Source: Apostichopus californicus | Lineage: Eukaryota; Echinodermata; Holothuroidea; Aspidochirotida; Stichopodidae | Reading direction: 5' to 3' | Assembly: GCA_020650975.1 (NCBI GenBank) | Contig: JAIPMN010000824.1 | Location: forward strand, 6,942-70,941 | DNA: 64,000 nucleotides | Shown: piece by piece, positions 20,901-35,900 of the stretch | How positions within the stretch are numbered: the stretch's first letter is position 1 | Layout of the letters: every line of letters begins with the position of its first letter | Program-made: the position numbers and the translations under genes | The notes under the pieces: generated by a model | Told to the model about the DNA's origin: nothing | Seen by the model: the letters and a program-made list of their open reading frames with translations, nothing else | Database searches by the model: none

Positions 20901-23900
20901 ACTTCTCAATTGCTTTCGATGGACATATTTGGTCATTTGAGCTCAACAGAGGTCAAAGTTTGAAAACTTTGTATAGAGGTAACTGCAGAGTTTTGAGTTA
21001 ACTTCCTAGTTGATATGTACAGCAGACCAATATTAGAGCAAGAAAACTTTCTGAAACTTGAAATCTTCTCAAGACTGTTCTCATGTAAAATAGCAAGTAA
21101 CCAATTGGCCTATTGGCTTTCTGATGCCAAAGTTCTTACTTCTGCTCACTAGATTGTACTCATACCCATACTCAGTAAACATACAAGACACTGTACTTAC
21201 TCAGTCAGATAAAAGTGGGTTGAAGGCCCATTGTCAGGTTTTCTTCCTATTTTGCGTAGGTCTAGACTTTCTTACATTTTTTGGTCTGTCCATTTGAGAC
21301 TTCACCTGGTCTGTTTTTGTGTCACAGATGCACACACGCATGCAAACACACACATACGCACGCCGACCTGACTTGCACTGGTTCCTTTGCTTCCAGCAAG
21401 GAACCTATGCAGTCAGGTTGGCATGTGTATGTGTGTGTTTGCATGCGTGAGTCTGTGCGTCTGTGACACTTCAGCAATAACTCAGCAATAACTCACTAAA
21501 CGGAGTGATGGATATTTTTAATACTTGCCATGTAGATGTATTATAGTGAGAAGATGTGCCCTATCATCTGGGCTGATCTTATGAATATTAATGACGTTAT
21601 GGGGTCAAATGTTAAAATCTTTACATTGCAATAAGTTGGTTTGTAGGCAAACTTTGTATACAGTTGTTGGTTAATAGCTGGTACATGTAGGCCTAATCTT
21701 TTTGGGACCATCTGGGATAAAAGAAATTCTAGGCCCATTTTGGGGCTGGGTGGGCCCAAATTCTATTTCCTCCTCATATGCAGTGTGGGACACACTCTTT
21801 GGTCCCGAATTTGTGGGGTACAATATTTTTTGGACCATTTGGGCACAAACTTTTATTGGGCCCAATTGTTTGGAAGAGGCCAAAGTTTAAAATTGCAATT
21901 AACTCCATAACCTTAAATCAGATTATATCCAAACTTGGAATACAGTTGTTGGTTAATAGTTTGTACATGTGGGCATAAACATGATATTGATTGATGACAT
22001 AGAACATGTTAATACACTACTTAGCATGGAACCATAGTGCCCCTTGGACTCCCCTTGGGCTCTTGTTATGAGATGCATTTGTTGAACTTATATACTCCAG
22101 GAATTTTTCTACTGATATAGGGTTTGGTACCAGTTAATCTGTTGATATATATGAGCATAGCCATTTTATTTGAACTAAAACTCAAACTGTTTTGGGCATG
22201 TACAGGCTTTTCTTTAGTCCATCAGAAAATGTATAATTATACATAAACTTGATCTTAGTGTTCACATGCTGTTTCCCAAAGATGCTGTGTCTCAAAGTGA
22301 GGGCGTTATTACATAAATGATGCATATTTCTGGACAGTTTTGCACTTCGGTTGTATCAATATCTGATGATGAATACAATAATCAATGTTAAAATATTCAC
22401 TGAGAGGGTAATCTTCTTTATCAATAAATGTTGTAACTATTGTAACACATTGTGCCAGTCATTAATATCTATCCATTCTTCCTACTTACTCTTATTTACA
22501 GAGTTTGTTTGCGTTGGGAGCTCTGTTTCAAAGCTACTTGTTAATGGTGATTGGAAGATTTGTATTTGGGTAGGTACCTGCTTCAAAGTGATTCTGTTTA
22601 TTATCAATTTTAGGCTGCTATGCATATTATCAAAAGTATGAACTTGTATACCCATAGCTTCCTGTGGCCCTTAAATCATCTTTCATTGTTGACAGGTGAA
22701 GAAGTAACACATTTGCAGCAAGCTGCTAGTGTGTACTAAACAAGGTAGCATGGTAAACACTGCAATTCATGTTACTCTGTGAAGCTTTTATTAATTTCCC
22801 AGAGTTGTTACTGTAACCACAATAAGTTTGTTATTTAATACTGTATCTTCATTATTCTAAGCCATATAATCATCTCAAGCTAGCTAAGTTTGTTATTTAA
22901 TATTGTATAGCTAGCTATGACATTTCAGGCCTAGAATTTCACAATTTAAGCCACAAATGCAAGTGCATAAAAAATCTAATATAAGCATTTTCCTGAATTA
23001 CAGTACACCTGAGTAAGGATATAGGCTTATGGGAGCAGCTCAGCAGCCCAATAGTATTTGCTGTAATTTGTATGATCATGTTAATTTCCCCCAAACATAT
23101 CATGTGTTAATGTTCTCAATGTCTACTGGCAGTAAATTGAAAGTGTCTTTTATTCCTACTGGCAAACAACAAAATCCACTGGCATTGAGCCAGTAAATAG
23201 CATTAACTTTGAGGCCTACATTAATGGCTGTACAGTCATTTGGTAACTCTTAATTTGGGAACTATTAACTATGTAATACACATTTGTTTTCCACAACTTT
23301 AATGTAATAATGTATTAATCTGCCATTTACAAACCTCTAAAGTTGCTGTCCAGACTTAAAAACAGATTATGCTTTCTAGGGTACCTTTATACTGATGGAG
23401 TGTGATACATCAGATTACTATGGAAATGGGATTACATCCTCCTTCTGATGATGGTTGATCTCTTGTTGGAAAACCCCACCGACCTGTAGCCAACCGGGGC
23501 TCAAACCCACCTATCTGTAGCCAACCGGGGATCAAACCCACCTATCTGTAGCCAACCAAGGATCAAACCCACCTAACTGTAGCCAACCGGGGCTCAAACC
23601 CACCTATCTGTAGCCAACCAAGGCTCAAACCCACCTAACTGTAGCCAACCGGGGATCAAACCCACCTATCTGTAGCCAACCAAGGCTCAAACCCACCTAA
23701 CTGTAGCCAACCAGGGCTCAAACCCACCTATCTGTAGCCAACCAAGGCTCAAACCCACCTAACTGTAGCCAACCGGGGCTCAAACCCACCTATTTTCCAG
23801 ATGCTAGGTGTCAATGTTTTTAATGCAACCATTATCTTTTCCCATTTGACTTTCACACTGATCTAACATCATAAAGTGCTATAGAGTCAAGTAGTGTTTA

Positions 23901-26900
23901 TTGATAACAATCCTTAAACTGTGATATGAAGTGGTTTTAATTTCAAAACTTGTTCAATCAAAAGTTATTGAGTATGATAAACATTCAAGTGACATTTCAG
24001 ATGATGCAGTAATTCTCACAGTTAAGTTTGGAAAAAGCCCTGTAAAGTAGACTGGACTCAAAAGTGTAATGAATTTTGTAAGCCAATTGGAAAAGCCATG
24101 GGCATATGAAAGTCAGATGAGGAGAGCAGGACTGGTGCAAGTTGGTTACCCGGAAGGCCAGTGTAGGAATTTGTAATCAGTGCTTGGCATGTACTCTGCA
24201 TGTAAATACATGATCACAACAATTGAGCATATAATTATCATATTTTTTTTTCATTTTTCATTTCTTCATAGCCTTGGTGGAGAGAATCTGGCCGTCTGTC
24301 AGAGTACTTACTCAGTCTTCTGGTTCAAAAATAGAGAAATCAACTTTGTGTTTGGTCTTCAACTAAGTTTGTCCAGAATTGTAAGTAGTTATACAATCAC
24401 TACCTTACAAACAGAGTAATATATCACTCTCTTTCCCTTCAGGTTCAGTGCATTCCCCTTTGAGAAACCCTTCCTTCTCCATCCTAAAGCTACACCAATG
24501 ATTTGGCCAACTTTTAGTTCCTCTATCATTGTCAACATAAAGTTTAATTATGCAATTACAATTAAAGCATGTGTTGTGTTTTTGAGAGACAGAAGTTAAA
24601 GATTCTAGAATTCTTTAGGTGATAAAAGGTAGTATTTGTATTGAACTTTTCAAACATTATAATTTGACTTTTTGATTTCTTGCCGAGGTAGAAGGAATCT
24701 ATGCAATTGTGATGGCGTGTGTGTGTATGTGACACTTGCTCGTAAACACTCTAACTTCAGAAGGATAACTGGGGTACATTTCATATTTGGTATGTAAGTT
24801 CCCTTAGGTAGGATTGGTTTGGGATTTTTGTTGGTATTGGTCAAAGCTCATTCGAGGTACAGCACGGGTCAAAGTCTGAAAACATTATTCTCACAATATC
24901 TCAAGAAGTGAAAGTTGCAGGAAGTTCAAACTTGGTGTGTAGCTTGCCGTTGGTGAGTAGATGATCTTTAGTGTTTTCATGAACGTCAAAGGTCATTTGA
25001 GGTCAAGAGCGAAAAATCTTGTAAACTTGATAACTTAAGAAAGGTCGCCTATGCAATGCTTGTATTTGGCATGTGGATTTCCTGTAATTAGCTCAGTGAA
25101 CCGTATTGTTTGTGGTGGAGGTCAAAGGTCATTTGAGGTCAGCAAAGGGCAAAAGTGTATGTATCAAAAGTGCTATATCTCCAGAACCAGAGCATGAAAG
25201 GAACTCATTTATGCATAGAATGAAAGCCTTGTGTATTGTATAGTTTGTACACAATTTAATGTAGGTCAGAGTTCATTTAAGGTCACCAGGTGTGAAACTT
25301 GAACACTATGTAAATACGGTTTTTCCAGATACAAAACTGCAGTAGCTTGCATGTATGGCTATGGCTTCTCTATAATGAGTACAAGAACCCTATTGCTTTT
25401 GTTGGTTCACCAGAGGTTACATTTTGAAATTTTTTAAAAATGACATCGTTAGGTAGGTGGTTTTGATCAGGTGTCATAGTTGCATATGGCTTTTCCTATA
25501 GTGAGTACAAGGGCCCAGTAATTATTTGTGAAGGCCAAAGGTCATTTCAGGTCAGTAAGGGAGAAAGTGTAAAAACCTTAAATGCTCTATAGCTGGATAA
25601 TGCTGTTTTCAAGAGAGTCTTCTAACTCTCGTCAAGTCAATGGTTGTATAAGGCTAGCAGAATTTTAATATCTGAAAACCTTTCTTTTAGTTAGGGAAGT
25701 GGTCAGTAAGAAGATTTTGGTTTCAGCATGATATTTTGTGCAAGGATATGGTGTACAAAAAGAAAATACCTGGTCATACTTTAATTGATTTTGGTGTAAT
25801 GAAATTGAGACTGATTTGTATTTTTCAGAACATAATTAGTAATTCCTAAAATTTACAACATGTCAGGGTAATATATTTCATTGCTCTCACTACCTTGGTA
25901 TCCAACCATGCTCCTACCATACTGAATTAGAAAAGGTTTAAGATGCTGTTTAAGATGTCATTTGTATCTAAGTTTAGTCAAACATTACTGCACAATATTG
26001 TAAAACTGCTCTGAATTCTCAATATTAAAGACCTCTGGTATTTATCTGCCACAGAACACTTGACCTTTGCCCTTACATTTAGTGACAGGTATTGTCCAAA
26101 TGTTTGCCCAGATATGATGTTGATGGACTGTCATTTGAAGTCTCAACCATTCCTGGTAAATGGCTTTTCTGTGTCAGGATTTGAGCTTTCCTCTTCTAAG
26201 TGGCTGACAGGGTTTTCCACTTTTACTAATGACTGTTATCTGTCATCAACTTTCTGAAGGGTAAAACCTTTGTAATGATAAAGCTATATGGAACTCTTTG
26301 CTGATGTTCTGATACTTGACTTCAGAACACATTTTCCTCATTTGCTCTATCAATCAGGTGATTCCATATACAGTATAAACTTATAAGGCAATGAATCACT
26401 AAGCCTGGTGGATTTCTGGTTTAATATTGTATAATGTTTGATGTGACTTTGCTATCTTTTTCTTACATATGGCGATGTATATGACATTTCTCAGGTTTTC
26501 ACCAGCCATATTCATTATTTTACAATGCCTTCAAAGGTAATATTTTGTTTTTCAGTTGAGTTGATTTAACATTGTGAGTATTTGTATTGAACTATCATAA
26601 AATCTATATATATCACTGATCAGACAAATGTATTTTTTTAACTCTGAGGTTGTTTTATTCCTATTTTATTACAGGGAAGTACGTTTAACATGAATATCAT
26701 GCCAGTCATATTCAAATCATTTGGTAAAACTGCAGATCCCTATTTCAAGTTATCCATGGCATTATGGTTTGGTGAGTAAAATTTTAAAGCAGCTTTGCTT
26801 ATTGGATTACCAACTTTCAATCACATGACAGCTGTCCCCTTGTGCTTTGTAAATGGTATTAACATAAACAAAATCAGTGCTTAAAAAAGAAAATAATTAA

Positions 26901-29900
26901 ACAAATATAGCTTTAAAAGCTTGTGCAATAGGAGGAGGTCAGTGTCCCGTGTCGGTGTAAGTCGGAGGACACAAATGACGAAGGGAGTACACGAGTTGAA
27001 GTGTAGTGAAATTATTCACTGGTTTGTACAGCAGACACAATACAAAAACCCTGAAAATAGTAAAGTGAAAAATACTTTCAAATCTCGTATCGAAACAATA
27101 ACATAATTAAATTGCAGCAACGAAGTACTACACGATATATACATATACTGACGTGACTAGGAAGCCTCGACACATGTTTAAAAGAAATGTGAACTTACGG
27201 GATAATAAACTGGCATTCACCCGGTTTTGCCTGGGTACCTTAACGTAGACCCTGATGAGAACGTGGCTGACAGAGGTAATAAGCTTTGAATACACGGAGT
27301 AGCCCAGTTACATACTAACTGCTGAGAACACGAAGTATCCCAGGTACAATACGATTTGGGATTACGAAGTAACCAAATTACAGCATAAGTCGGGAACACG
27401 AAGTAGCCCACTTTGAACCAGTATGCGTTACTAAGTTGGGAACACGGAGTTACCCATTCGAAACGTTACACACTAGCCAGTTGGGAACACGAAGTAACTC
27501 TTACGGTCTCCTCGCTGAGTATATACTAACTAGGAGAAAAAAAACCATCCCGTGCTACAGGCAGCCTGCTGACACAGTTCCCTGTATAGCTAACAATTAT
27601 GTAATACAACATGCAGATGATGAACAATTGATACAGATACCTTACTGGGCACTAGCCTTGTGGAAATACTTTAACAGGAACAAAGAATGTAAATTTCTCA
27701 CAGGCTGGTCTTAAAACAAAAGGAAACATCTTAAACCTGACCTGTGACAGTCATTTACATCCCAATAAACCAAACACACAAAGTAATTAAAATGCTATAC
27801 TGTTGCTTTTATTATTTTAAATCGACTGGAATCGTTCTTTCAGTAACTTTGGCCCATCTCATTGGAATTTATTGCTTTTGTTTATTAGAAATTCAACTTC
27901 TGTTGTTGGCTTGAAATCTAAATTGAAGTAGTTCCTTGTTGTTCAGGCATTTAATTGGTTTGGATATTTCATGCTTTGTCTCTGTGAAGTACTTTAGATC
28001 ACTGCCCTTTTGGAGTTATTTCTCTGCGTAGATACAAACATTTTGTAATGTTGCATCCCTGGGAAGCAAGTTTTAACATTCTAGTAATTACAAGTAATTA
28101 CAACATTGATAGATTTAAGTTTGAAACGGCAGTTAAGCGCAAGACTGCTCAGCTGCAACAGTGAGACATAGTACTCCCCAAGTAAAGTGGGAATTTAATT
28201 TAACCAAAATACACCAATTTAGAGTTTATTAGTACTACTACTACTGACTGTATTATTAAGAGAATGGGAAGTCCAGAGTATTGGAAATCACAAAAGAAGG
28301 GTTATGTTATATAAGCATCATGTATGGGTATGAAGTTCATATAGTTCAGTGTATAAATCCCTTTTTAACTATGTTAGTGCAATATTTTCTTCTCTTTATT
28401 TACAGGGATGGTTCTATGTGTTTTCTCCTTTGCTTGTGGAATTGTGTTAGGCTTGATGGATAAAAGAGCTTCAAGAATTTTAAAAAGAGATGCCTTGGAA
28501 ACAGGTAATATATTTCTCTGCATTGTTCATGTATGGTGTGCATTTGACATTTAACCTCCGGCTTCCTTATCTTAGATGAGAAACCAGACAGCTTAAAGAG
28601 AAGAAAGTTTCTTTTTATCGTCTTAGTATGAAATCGTTTATCTGCGGCCCACAACCCTCAACTCATAATGTGCTTGCAGTGGTTGGCATCCAAACACATT
28701 GGAATGTGTAATCATAGGACTAGAGTGAGTTAGAAGGTGGGGTGTAAGGCTCACAATAATATTTGTTCTGATGTTTTGAAGTGTTTCATTAAATCACCTG
28801 TTGCATCCTTTTGTGAGTAGCAATTTTGTCATTTGAAGCTGCTTGAATACACAGACTATGTAAGTACTGCTGATTGCTACCAATACTTGTAAATTCAGGC
28901 AGTAGAATATTGCTCAATTGATTTTGTAAGCTATGTGATTAGAAATTTTCAAAGCATCCCTATTTACCCTTCTCTGAGTGCCGGTGTAATAGTGCCCTCT
29001 TTGACATATCTTAAGTTAAGCTTAATGTGTTTTAGTAGTCAAGCCAGTGTTTTATAAAACACTGTCATTTAGAGAGAGGTAAGTTAAGAATTAATTATTG
29101 CAGTTTAATTTGCATACTTGGTACTTGTAAATAAGAATTAACCCATCTTTAATGTTGGGCATGTGAGCTGCAGCATTGGTGTAGTTGGCTGATGGCAATT
29201 TGTCAGGTCATAGTCTATCAATGCAACTATGAAACTATTTGTGTACAATAGTAGGGACAATTAGCCTGGTTTGTGAATTAGGGGAGGAGTGGGATGAGGA
29301 CCAATATTATACTGATAAAGAGAGTATTACTTATGACCACTAATAGATCAGCTGGTACGTCACTCTGTCACTAATTCACAAGGGCATCATAGAATCACAT
29401 TTAATACAGCTGTCTTGTATTTGATATATTTAAACAACCAATCAAGGCCCATGAACACACTCCATTATGTTCATACTGTATATGTCACAGATCTGCAAAT
29501 TAAGTCAAGTTCATTTCTTGGATTGGTTGGTGATTCAAATCATTGTAACCAGCTAGTTCTCTTAGTTCGAATGAGAGGAATCTAAAAATTTGTTAATATA
29601 TGTGATCAGAATAGTGCAAGGTAAAGTTCCGATGATAAACCAGCTTGAAAATTCAGGATCATGGTGATCAGGTCTGATGACTGTACCAGGAAAAGCAAAC
29701 ATATATGACACCATTTTGTTTCTAATAAGTCTTTTCAAAAGATCAGTTAAATCAGAAAGAAAATTGAAGCGCAATACAATGGGATCTTTGTTTTCTCTTC
29801 TCAGGTGAAGTTATTCGTTTCCGAGACATTCTAGATTTTCCAGTATCCCTATGGTTGATCTTTATCATTTGTGTTACATATTATGTGGCAGTCTTTCCTT

Positions 29901-32900
29901 TCATTAGTCTTGGACCGTAAGTTATACTCCACTTTACAGTTTACTGCTCCTTTCAATCTCACTCTCCTGTATTCTTTATAAAGTATACTTCTATGTTCTA
30001 TATGAACACTTAAGGTTTGCTGTGCAATGTGCAATGGATTTAAACCATTGCTGTCAGTAGGAATCCTTATCACTAATCTTCGATTCTTATTCTTATCTCT
30101 TATTCTTATCTCTAATTCTTATCTCTAATGTTTTATACAGGCTAGGTCTTGATATAGGCCATGTTTTGATACAGCTAGGCTAGGTCTTGATATAGGCTAT
30201 GGCTTGATACAGGCTAGGTCTTGATACAGGCCATGTTTTGATACAGGCTAGGTCTTGATACAGGCTAGGTCTTGATATAGGATGGTCTTAATACAGGCTA
30301 GGTCTTGATATAGGCTGGTCTTAATACAGGCTAGGTCTTGATATAGGCTATGGCTTGATATACAGTAGGCTAGGGCTTGATATAGGCTATGGCTTGATAT
30401 AGGCTAGGGCTTGATACAGGCCATGTTTTGATACAGACTAGGTCTTGATATAGCCTTGTCATGTCTTGATCTAAGTAAGCCTGAGCTAATCATGATTGTT
30501 TGACAAACAACTTATATTTTGAATGAAGATGAATTGGTGATGAGTTTTCATCTTTTCTAAAATAAATGTATGATGCTGGTCTCATGCCATGGTTAAGGCA
30601 AAGAAAGTTTAAATATTTGGACTTGTTGATAGCCATTTTTGGCACTTTGGGTCAAATTTTTAATAACCTTGCAAAATTAGCCAAACTAAGATATTTGTGG
30701 ACTGAGGGCACAATCGCAACAACATTTTTGTTGATTAACTGGTAGTATGAAGTCCTTGGCAAAATTAATTCAACTCTAATGCAACCAGTAATGTCATAAT
30801 AAATAGCTTGCACAAGTCAATAATTTAATATTCCTGGAGAATTGAAGCTACCTTACAAAAAAAAAACCCCCAAAACAACAAAAAAACAGTATGAAATGTT
30901 CCCTAAAGAACTTAGCATGAATAAACTCTGAATGTGTGACCTGGTTAATTCATTAACTTTGTGATTCACTTTTTATCATTGCCAACTTTGCAATCTGCAG
31001 TCCCCCTCACAAGTTTGCAAGGTTAGTAAGAGTGACTACATTGTTTTCCCTCTTGGGAAAAGAAACCAAAAGGAGAAGACAGTGACTTCTACATGAGTGT
31101 AGTAATGCTACTAGGGAGACAATTAGCTTTACATCTTTCCAAAAATTGTCATAATGAAATGTTTTAAGTTGTTTCCTTGTCAACAAAACTTGAATCATTG
31201 GGTTTAAGCCTAACTGTGAGCTAAAGTCTCCAGTGTCTGGAGTTGTCTAAGTAAGAAGCGACTGATTATGGGAGAATAAATTTCACACCGATTTAGAAAG
31301 GTAGTATAGGTATAAAAGAATAGTATTCAGCGACAGTCTAATCGCATGGCTAGTCTCTTTTTCTGTTCAACATCAGGGACAGCATACACCACAACTGCTC
31401 CAATCAAATTACTAGTTGGTAGGCATATGACTACAATTGATTCATATTGGTAAAGGAAGTAAATAAGTATTTTCTCCTAAAGACCTATCCTTTCTTTCAT
31501 AACCACTTAATGACCAGCTTGACAATAAAGTCTGTTGGGAAATCCTTAAACAAGTTGCCATGTTCATTGTGTGTTTATGTACATGTTGTGATTGGAGAGC
31601 CATGTTGTGACAACACATATAGAAACAGTGTTCTGTAACAGTCAGCAGCTTGTACTGTACATTGTGATAAAATGAATCTGTATGGCCATGCTCCCGAGAG
31701 TTCTTTGTACCCCTTCATTATCGTATCATATTTATAGATTAATAACCCAAACATATTATTCTCCCCCAATAATGAAATGGAACAATCTGTTTGCTTTTTG
31801 TGAAGAGCAATGTCAAAACATTGATCTCATTAAAATCCGTAAGAGATAACACAATTTAATACCTTTAGTTCCACTTTATGCTAGAACTCCTGACAAGTTA
31901 CTTACTTGTTATATTTCATACCAATAAGCAGGAAAACCAAAGATGTACCTTTTATGTTGAAAAAGACGAGACTATTGAGCATCTTTTCTTGGAATGCAAA
32001 ATTGTGTCAAATTTCTTTCTCGATGCTGAGCAGGCTATCGTGGGAAATCAATTTTTTTCTCAAAAATGAGGCCTTTTTAGGGGGTTCAGTTTTAATCTTG
32101 AGCATCCCTACAATTTATTTAACATTTCACATTGAGTATTTCGTTTATCAATAAGTTTCTTTGCAAGTTGAAAACTACTTGCATCAAAGTAAGGCTAGGC
32201 CAGCAAAACATGTTTGAGAGCTTTAAAACCGCTTTTAGGAACAATGAATTCCGTTTAGTTTGTTTATTTGTAAAATTTATTACACATGTACAAAATAATT
32301 TGATTATGGTTGGACAAAACCAAACAGTTATGAGATTCTTGTAATTGTCATGACTGTTTTATATTGTATTGTTATGATCATAACACTCATACTTTGCTGT
32401 ATTGCATTGTATAAAGATAATGTAACATATGTAGCAGGCAATGTAATGTAAAGATTGACTGTATATAGAAATGGAATACAAATAAAAGATGGTAAGAAAA
32501 ATCAAATTTTATTTTGCACTCAACATTGACAAAATTATTTATTTTTGTTGATTAAAGGTTTTATTTGCTTTCGCAGGGCATTCATTGCTGACAAGTTCAA
32601 CACAACAACCACATATGCAAATCTTGTTATCAGGTAATTATTTGACCAATTAAACATTTTTCGTTGAATAAAAGGATTCAGCCTTTGCACAAAACAGTGA
32701 TTGAATATCTTAAGTATGCTAGAATATTCTAACAATGGTCAGATAGTTGCAATATGGAATGTGGTAGAACACCCTTTCAGGTCCATGATACACGTCCAGT
32801 GGTGAGCTAATCATAGCCCAAGCCTCTTTCATGTCTGTTTCAGGTGCAACCAACCTCTCATTTTTGCCAGTCTTAGCTATTACAGTTTGTTATCATTTTA

Positions 32901-35900
32901 GCTGTGCAAGGTCAAAGGTTTGTCAGTTATTCCTGCAATGCCTCCAAAAATAATACAATGGTCCCGTTTGGTTAAAGTAACCTCAATTTTACACTGCAAA
33001 AACTGTCCGAGTGTAGTTTTTAATATATGGTGTGCTGCTAGAAAATACGATGGCAATGTCACAAATTGAAAGTGCTTCCTTTCATGAAATATTGCCTAAA
33101 CATTTAACATGTGTATTCTTATTTGCTTTGGTCCTTGCAGCTTGGTGTTTATCATTTCGGCTGTAGCATCTCCTGTTATCGGAGTCATCGTTGATTACAC
33201 TGGGAGAAATATATTTTGGGTTGCTCTTGGTGTTTTGCTGACCCTTGGTGCTCACATGATCTTGGCTTTTACTTTTGCACCTCCTCTGCTGGCCATGGTG
33301 AGTTGTCAACTAATCACTTAAATGTCTGACTGGTGGCAAACTTAAAACAGGAATCAGGCTTCTACTGGCTGTACCTCAAAGGAACATATTTATTCCAGTG
33401 ACAGACGCTTGTAAAATCAATTGAAAATTAAAATAAAAGTAGTTGTGACATTCAGTATACGGTCTCTCTCTCTGTTTGTGTGGTAGACAGTCACATATGC
33501 ACTGTCTTGCCATGCAGAATGCTTTAAGTTTCCTGACCTTAACAAAAATTCATTTCAAAGAAATTTGAAAGGTTAATTGTTTAAACATTGTTAAAATCAT
33601 CCATTGCATTTCATGAGCCTGCCAGGAGCCAGATGTATTAAGGTTTTGGTACAAGGAGCTACAGTGTTCATTGCATAGATTCCCTTTGCATTTGACAAGG
33701 TAGTAAGAAACCTCTGAAATAAACTAAATGACACCAGTGTTATTTGTTTCATTAGATCTTATAAATAATAAAGTAAACGTGATGTGTCATGAGATATTAG
33801 AGCTCTAATTATGCTTTCAATGTAATAGTAAGTGGAAGATGTACATTCACCTTTAAAGCAGGCACACATTTTGGTGTCTTTCTTTATTATACAAAGTTCA
33901 TAATTACACCATTTCCCCTGTTCATACTGCATAAGCTCATAATGCTTAAGCTCTATTGACTTTGTCACTAGATTTAAGGTAAGACAGGATTGGAAGACAT
34001 ATATATGGCTGTGCAGTTGTATTCCAAAAAGTGAAAGTATAAATTGGCATTATGCCAGCACTCATGAACTGTGTACACACTAAACCACTAATGTTGTAAT
34101 TTATGATATTATACATTTTGTTAACAGTGCATCATGGGAGTGGCATACTCAGTTCTAGCCTGTGCACTGTGGCCAATGGTAGCATTTGTGACCCCTGAGC
34201 ACCAACTAGGAACTGCATATGGCTGGTAAGTAATAGAATTGATTGACATGTTTATTTGTTGTGGGAGTAGACAGGAGGGTGGATTGGGGATGTGAGAAAA
34301 GCTTTGGATATTGTTGTCTGTTCATTCCATTATGAAAGTATTTGTTTGATATGTAGCACATTAAAGTAACTGTGTAATATGCTACATTAAGTTTATTCCA
34401 CCAGAGTTAAGCAAGATAACCCCAACAGAATGTAGACTTGTTTGGGAATGAATGCACCAGACCTTTATGGTAAAATGTGTTTGTGATTCATATGTCAGCT
34501 ATGTTAACATCACTAATATACTGATTTTATCCACAACATTGTATAGTTTTGTGCAGCCTCATAAATAATAGCAATCAATTGGAAACTTTTATCACATTTT
34601 CACAAAATTGTGCAAATAGCACATTACTAGAGCATTTCCATTTTTATGTTTAGTTGAATTTTGTTTTGAGTTAATGATTTGATATTGTAGCTCTTTTCTT
34701 TTGTAAAGCATGCAGTCCATTCAAAACCTTGGTTTGGCAGTGGTTGCTATCATTGCTGGAGGTGTTGTAGACTCTAGTGGCTACCTCATACTAGAAGTCT
34801 TCTTTTGTGCTTGGCTATGTGGTAAGAACACTTCTTTTACTACTTGTTGACAGTTAATGCACCTCATACCACCACCCCCCCCTGCCCCCTCCCATTCATA
34901 GATCACAGGCCTGATGTCAACAAGCCTTATAAGACTGATTAGTCATGCGACAGTTTGACAAGCCCAAGATAGGTTTGGATGGTTTGTTATTTCATTGGTT
35001 TATTCTGAGTACTTCCACCTGCATTGCCTTTTTTCCCTTTCTACCACAAGAAGCTTGTAGGCCTGATTTAATCATGTGCAATCAGTTTGAGAGAATAAGG
35101 GTTGTTGCTGTGTTCGGAGCATGTAATACAAGTTTTGTGAAATTCATTCAATATCCCATTAATTCTATATTTAATTTATTTAAGTCACATCAGTGGTCAC
35201 ACCAGTGCATTCAATAGAACTTTAATAAACAAATTTGTTAGACAGATTAAATAGTGCTAACTAAGCACTTATTCTGCACTACAAAAGATTCATAGGGCCA
35301 TCTCTTTTCTACCAAAGGACATGCATTATAATAATTACAATGCTTGCAGTATTGATAATCAAAGAATGTAATTAAAACTGACTGTTATTATCTATTTTGC
35401 CATACACAGTCAATGGCTGAATCACTGTTAATGCTTTGTGTGCTAGGTCTGCAGTATTGCATATTCATGAGTTTGGCTTACTATTACTTTAAAAAGAGAG
35501 GTGTGAAGGATGGAATGAATTTCATAATACATTGCTTGGCCACTTCGATATTGTTTACCTACAAACACTGGAATTAATGTTCCTTGGTTATTATACAACA
35601 ATATAAAAGCCTTACAGTTAAACCTCCGATTGTTTGAACCCCTATTATCTGAATCCCCGATTTTACAAACCCGCCATCCTTTCATTAATGAAAAGTCTGG
35701 AGGCCTAGTGTTATTGATTCATATCATGTACAACGTAAATTTGTTGACTTACCTAACGACCAGCTTTCAAATTCTTTTTACAAATCATGTATAAATTTGC
35801 ATTCATTCTTCCATTGCCTTAAATATCTAATAGGTACTACATTACTACATAAATATCTGATTGTAATCTGTATCAAGTTTGTTACCACATTCTGGTTCAC

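Noticed and set aside
27436-27714. 92-codon plus-strand frame in the GC-richer segment
   Set aside because: No family match, no splice context with MFSD1, and it begins inside degenerate repeats; kept only as part of an unclassified segment.
30140-30458. CRISPR-like array
   Set aside because: Units are directly tandem without unique spacers, in an animal gene intron; an ordinary minisatellite.
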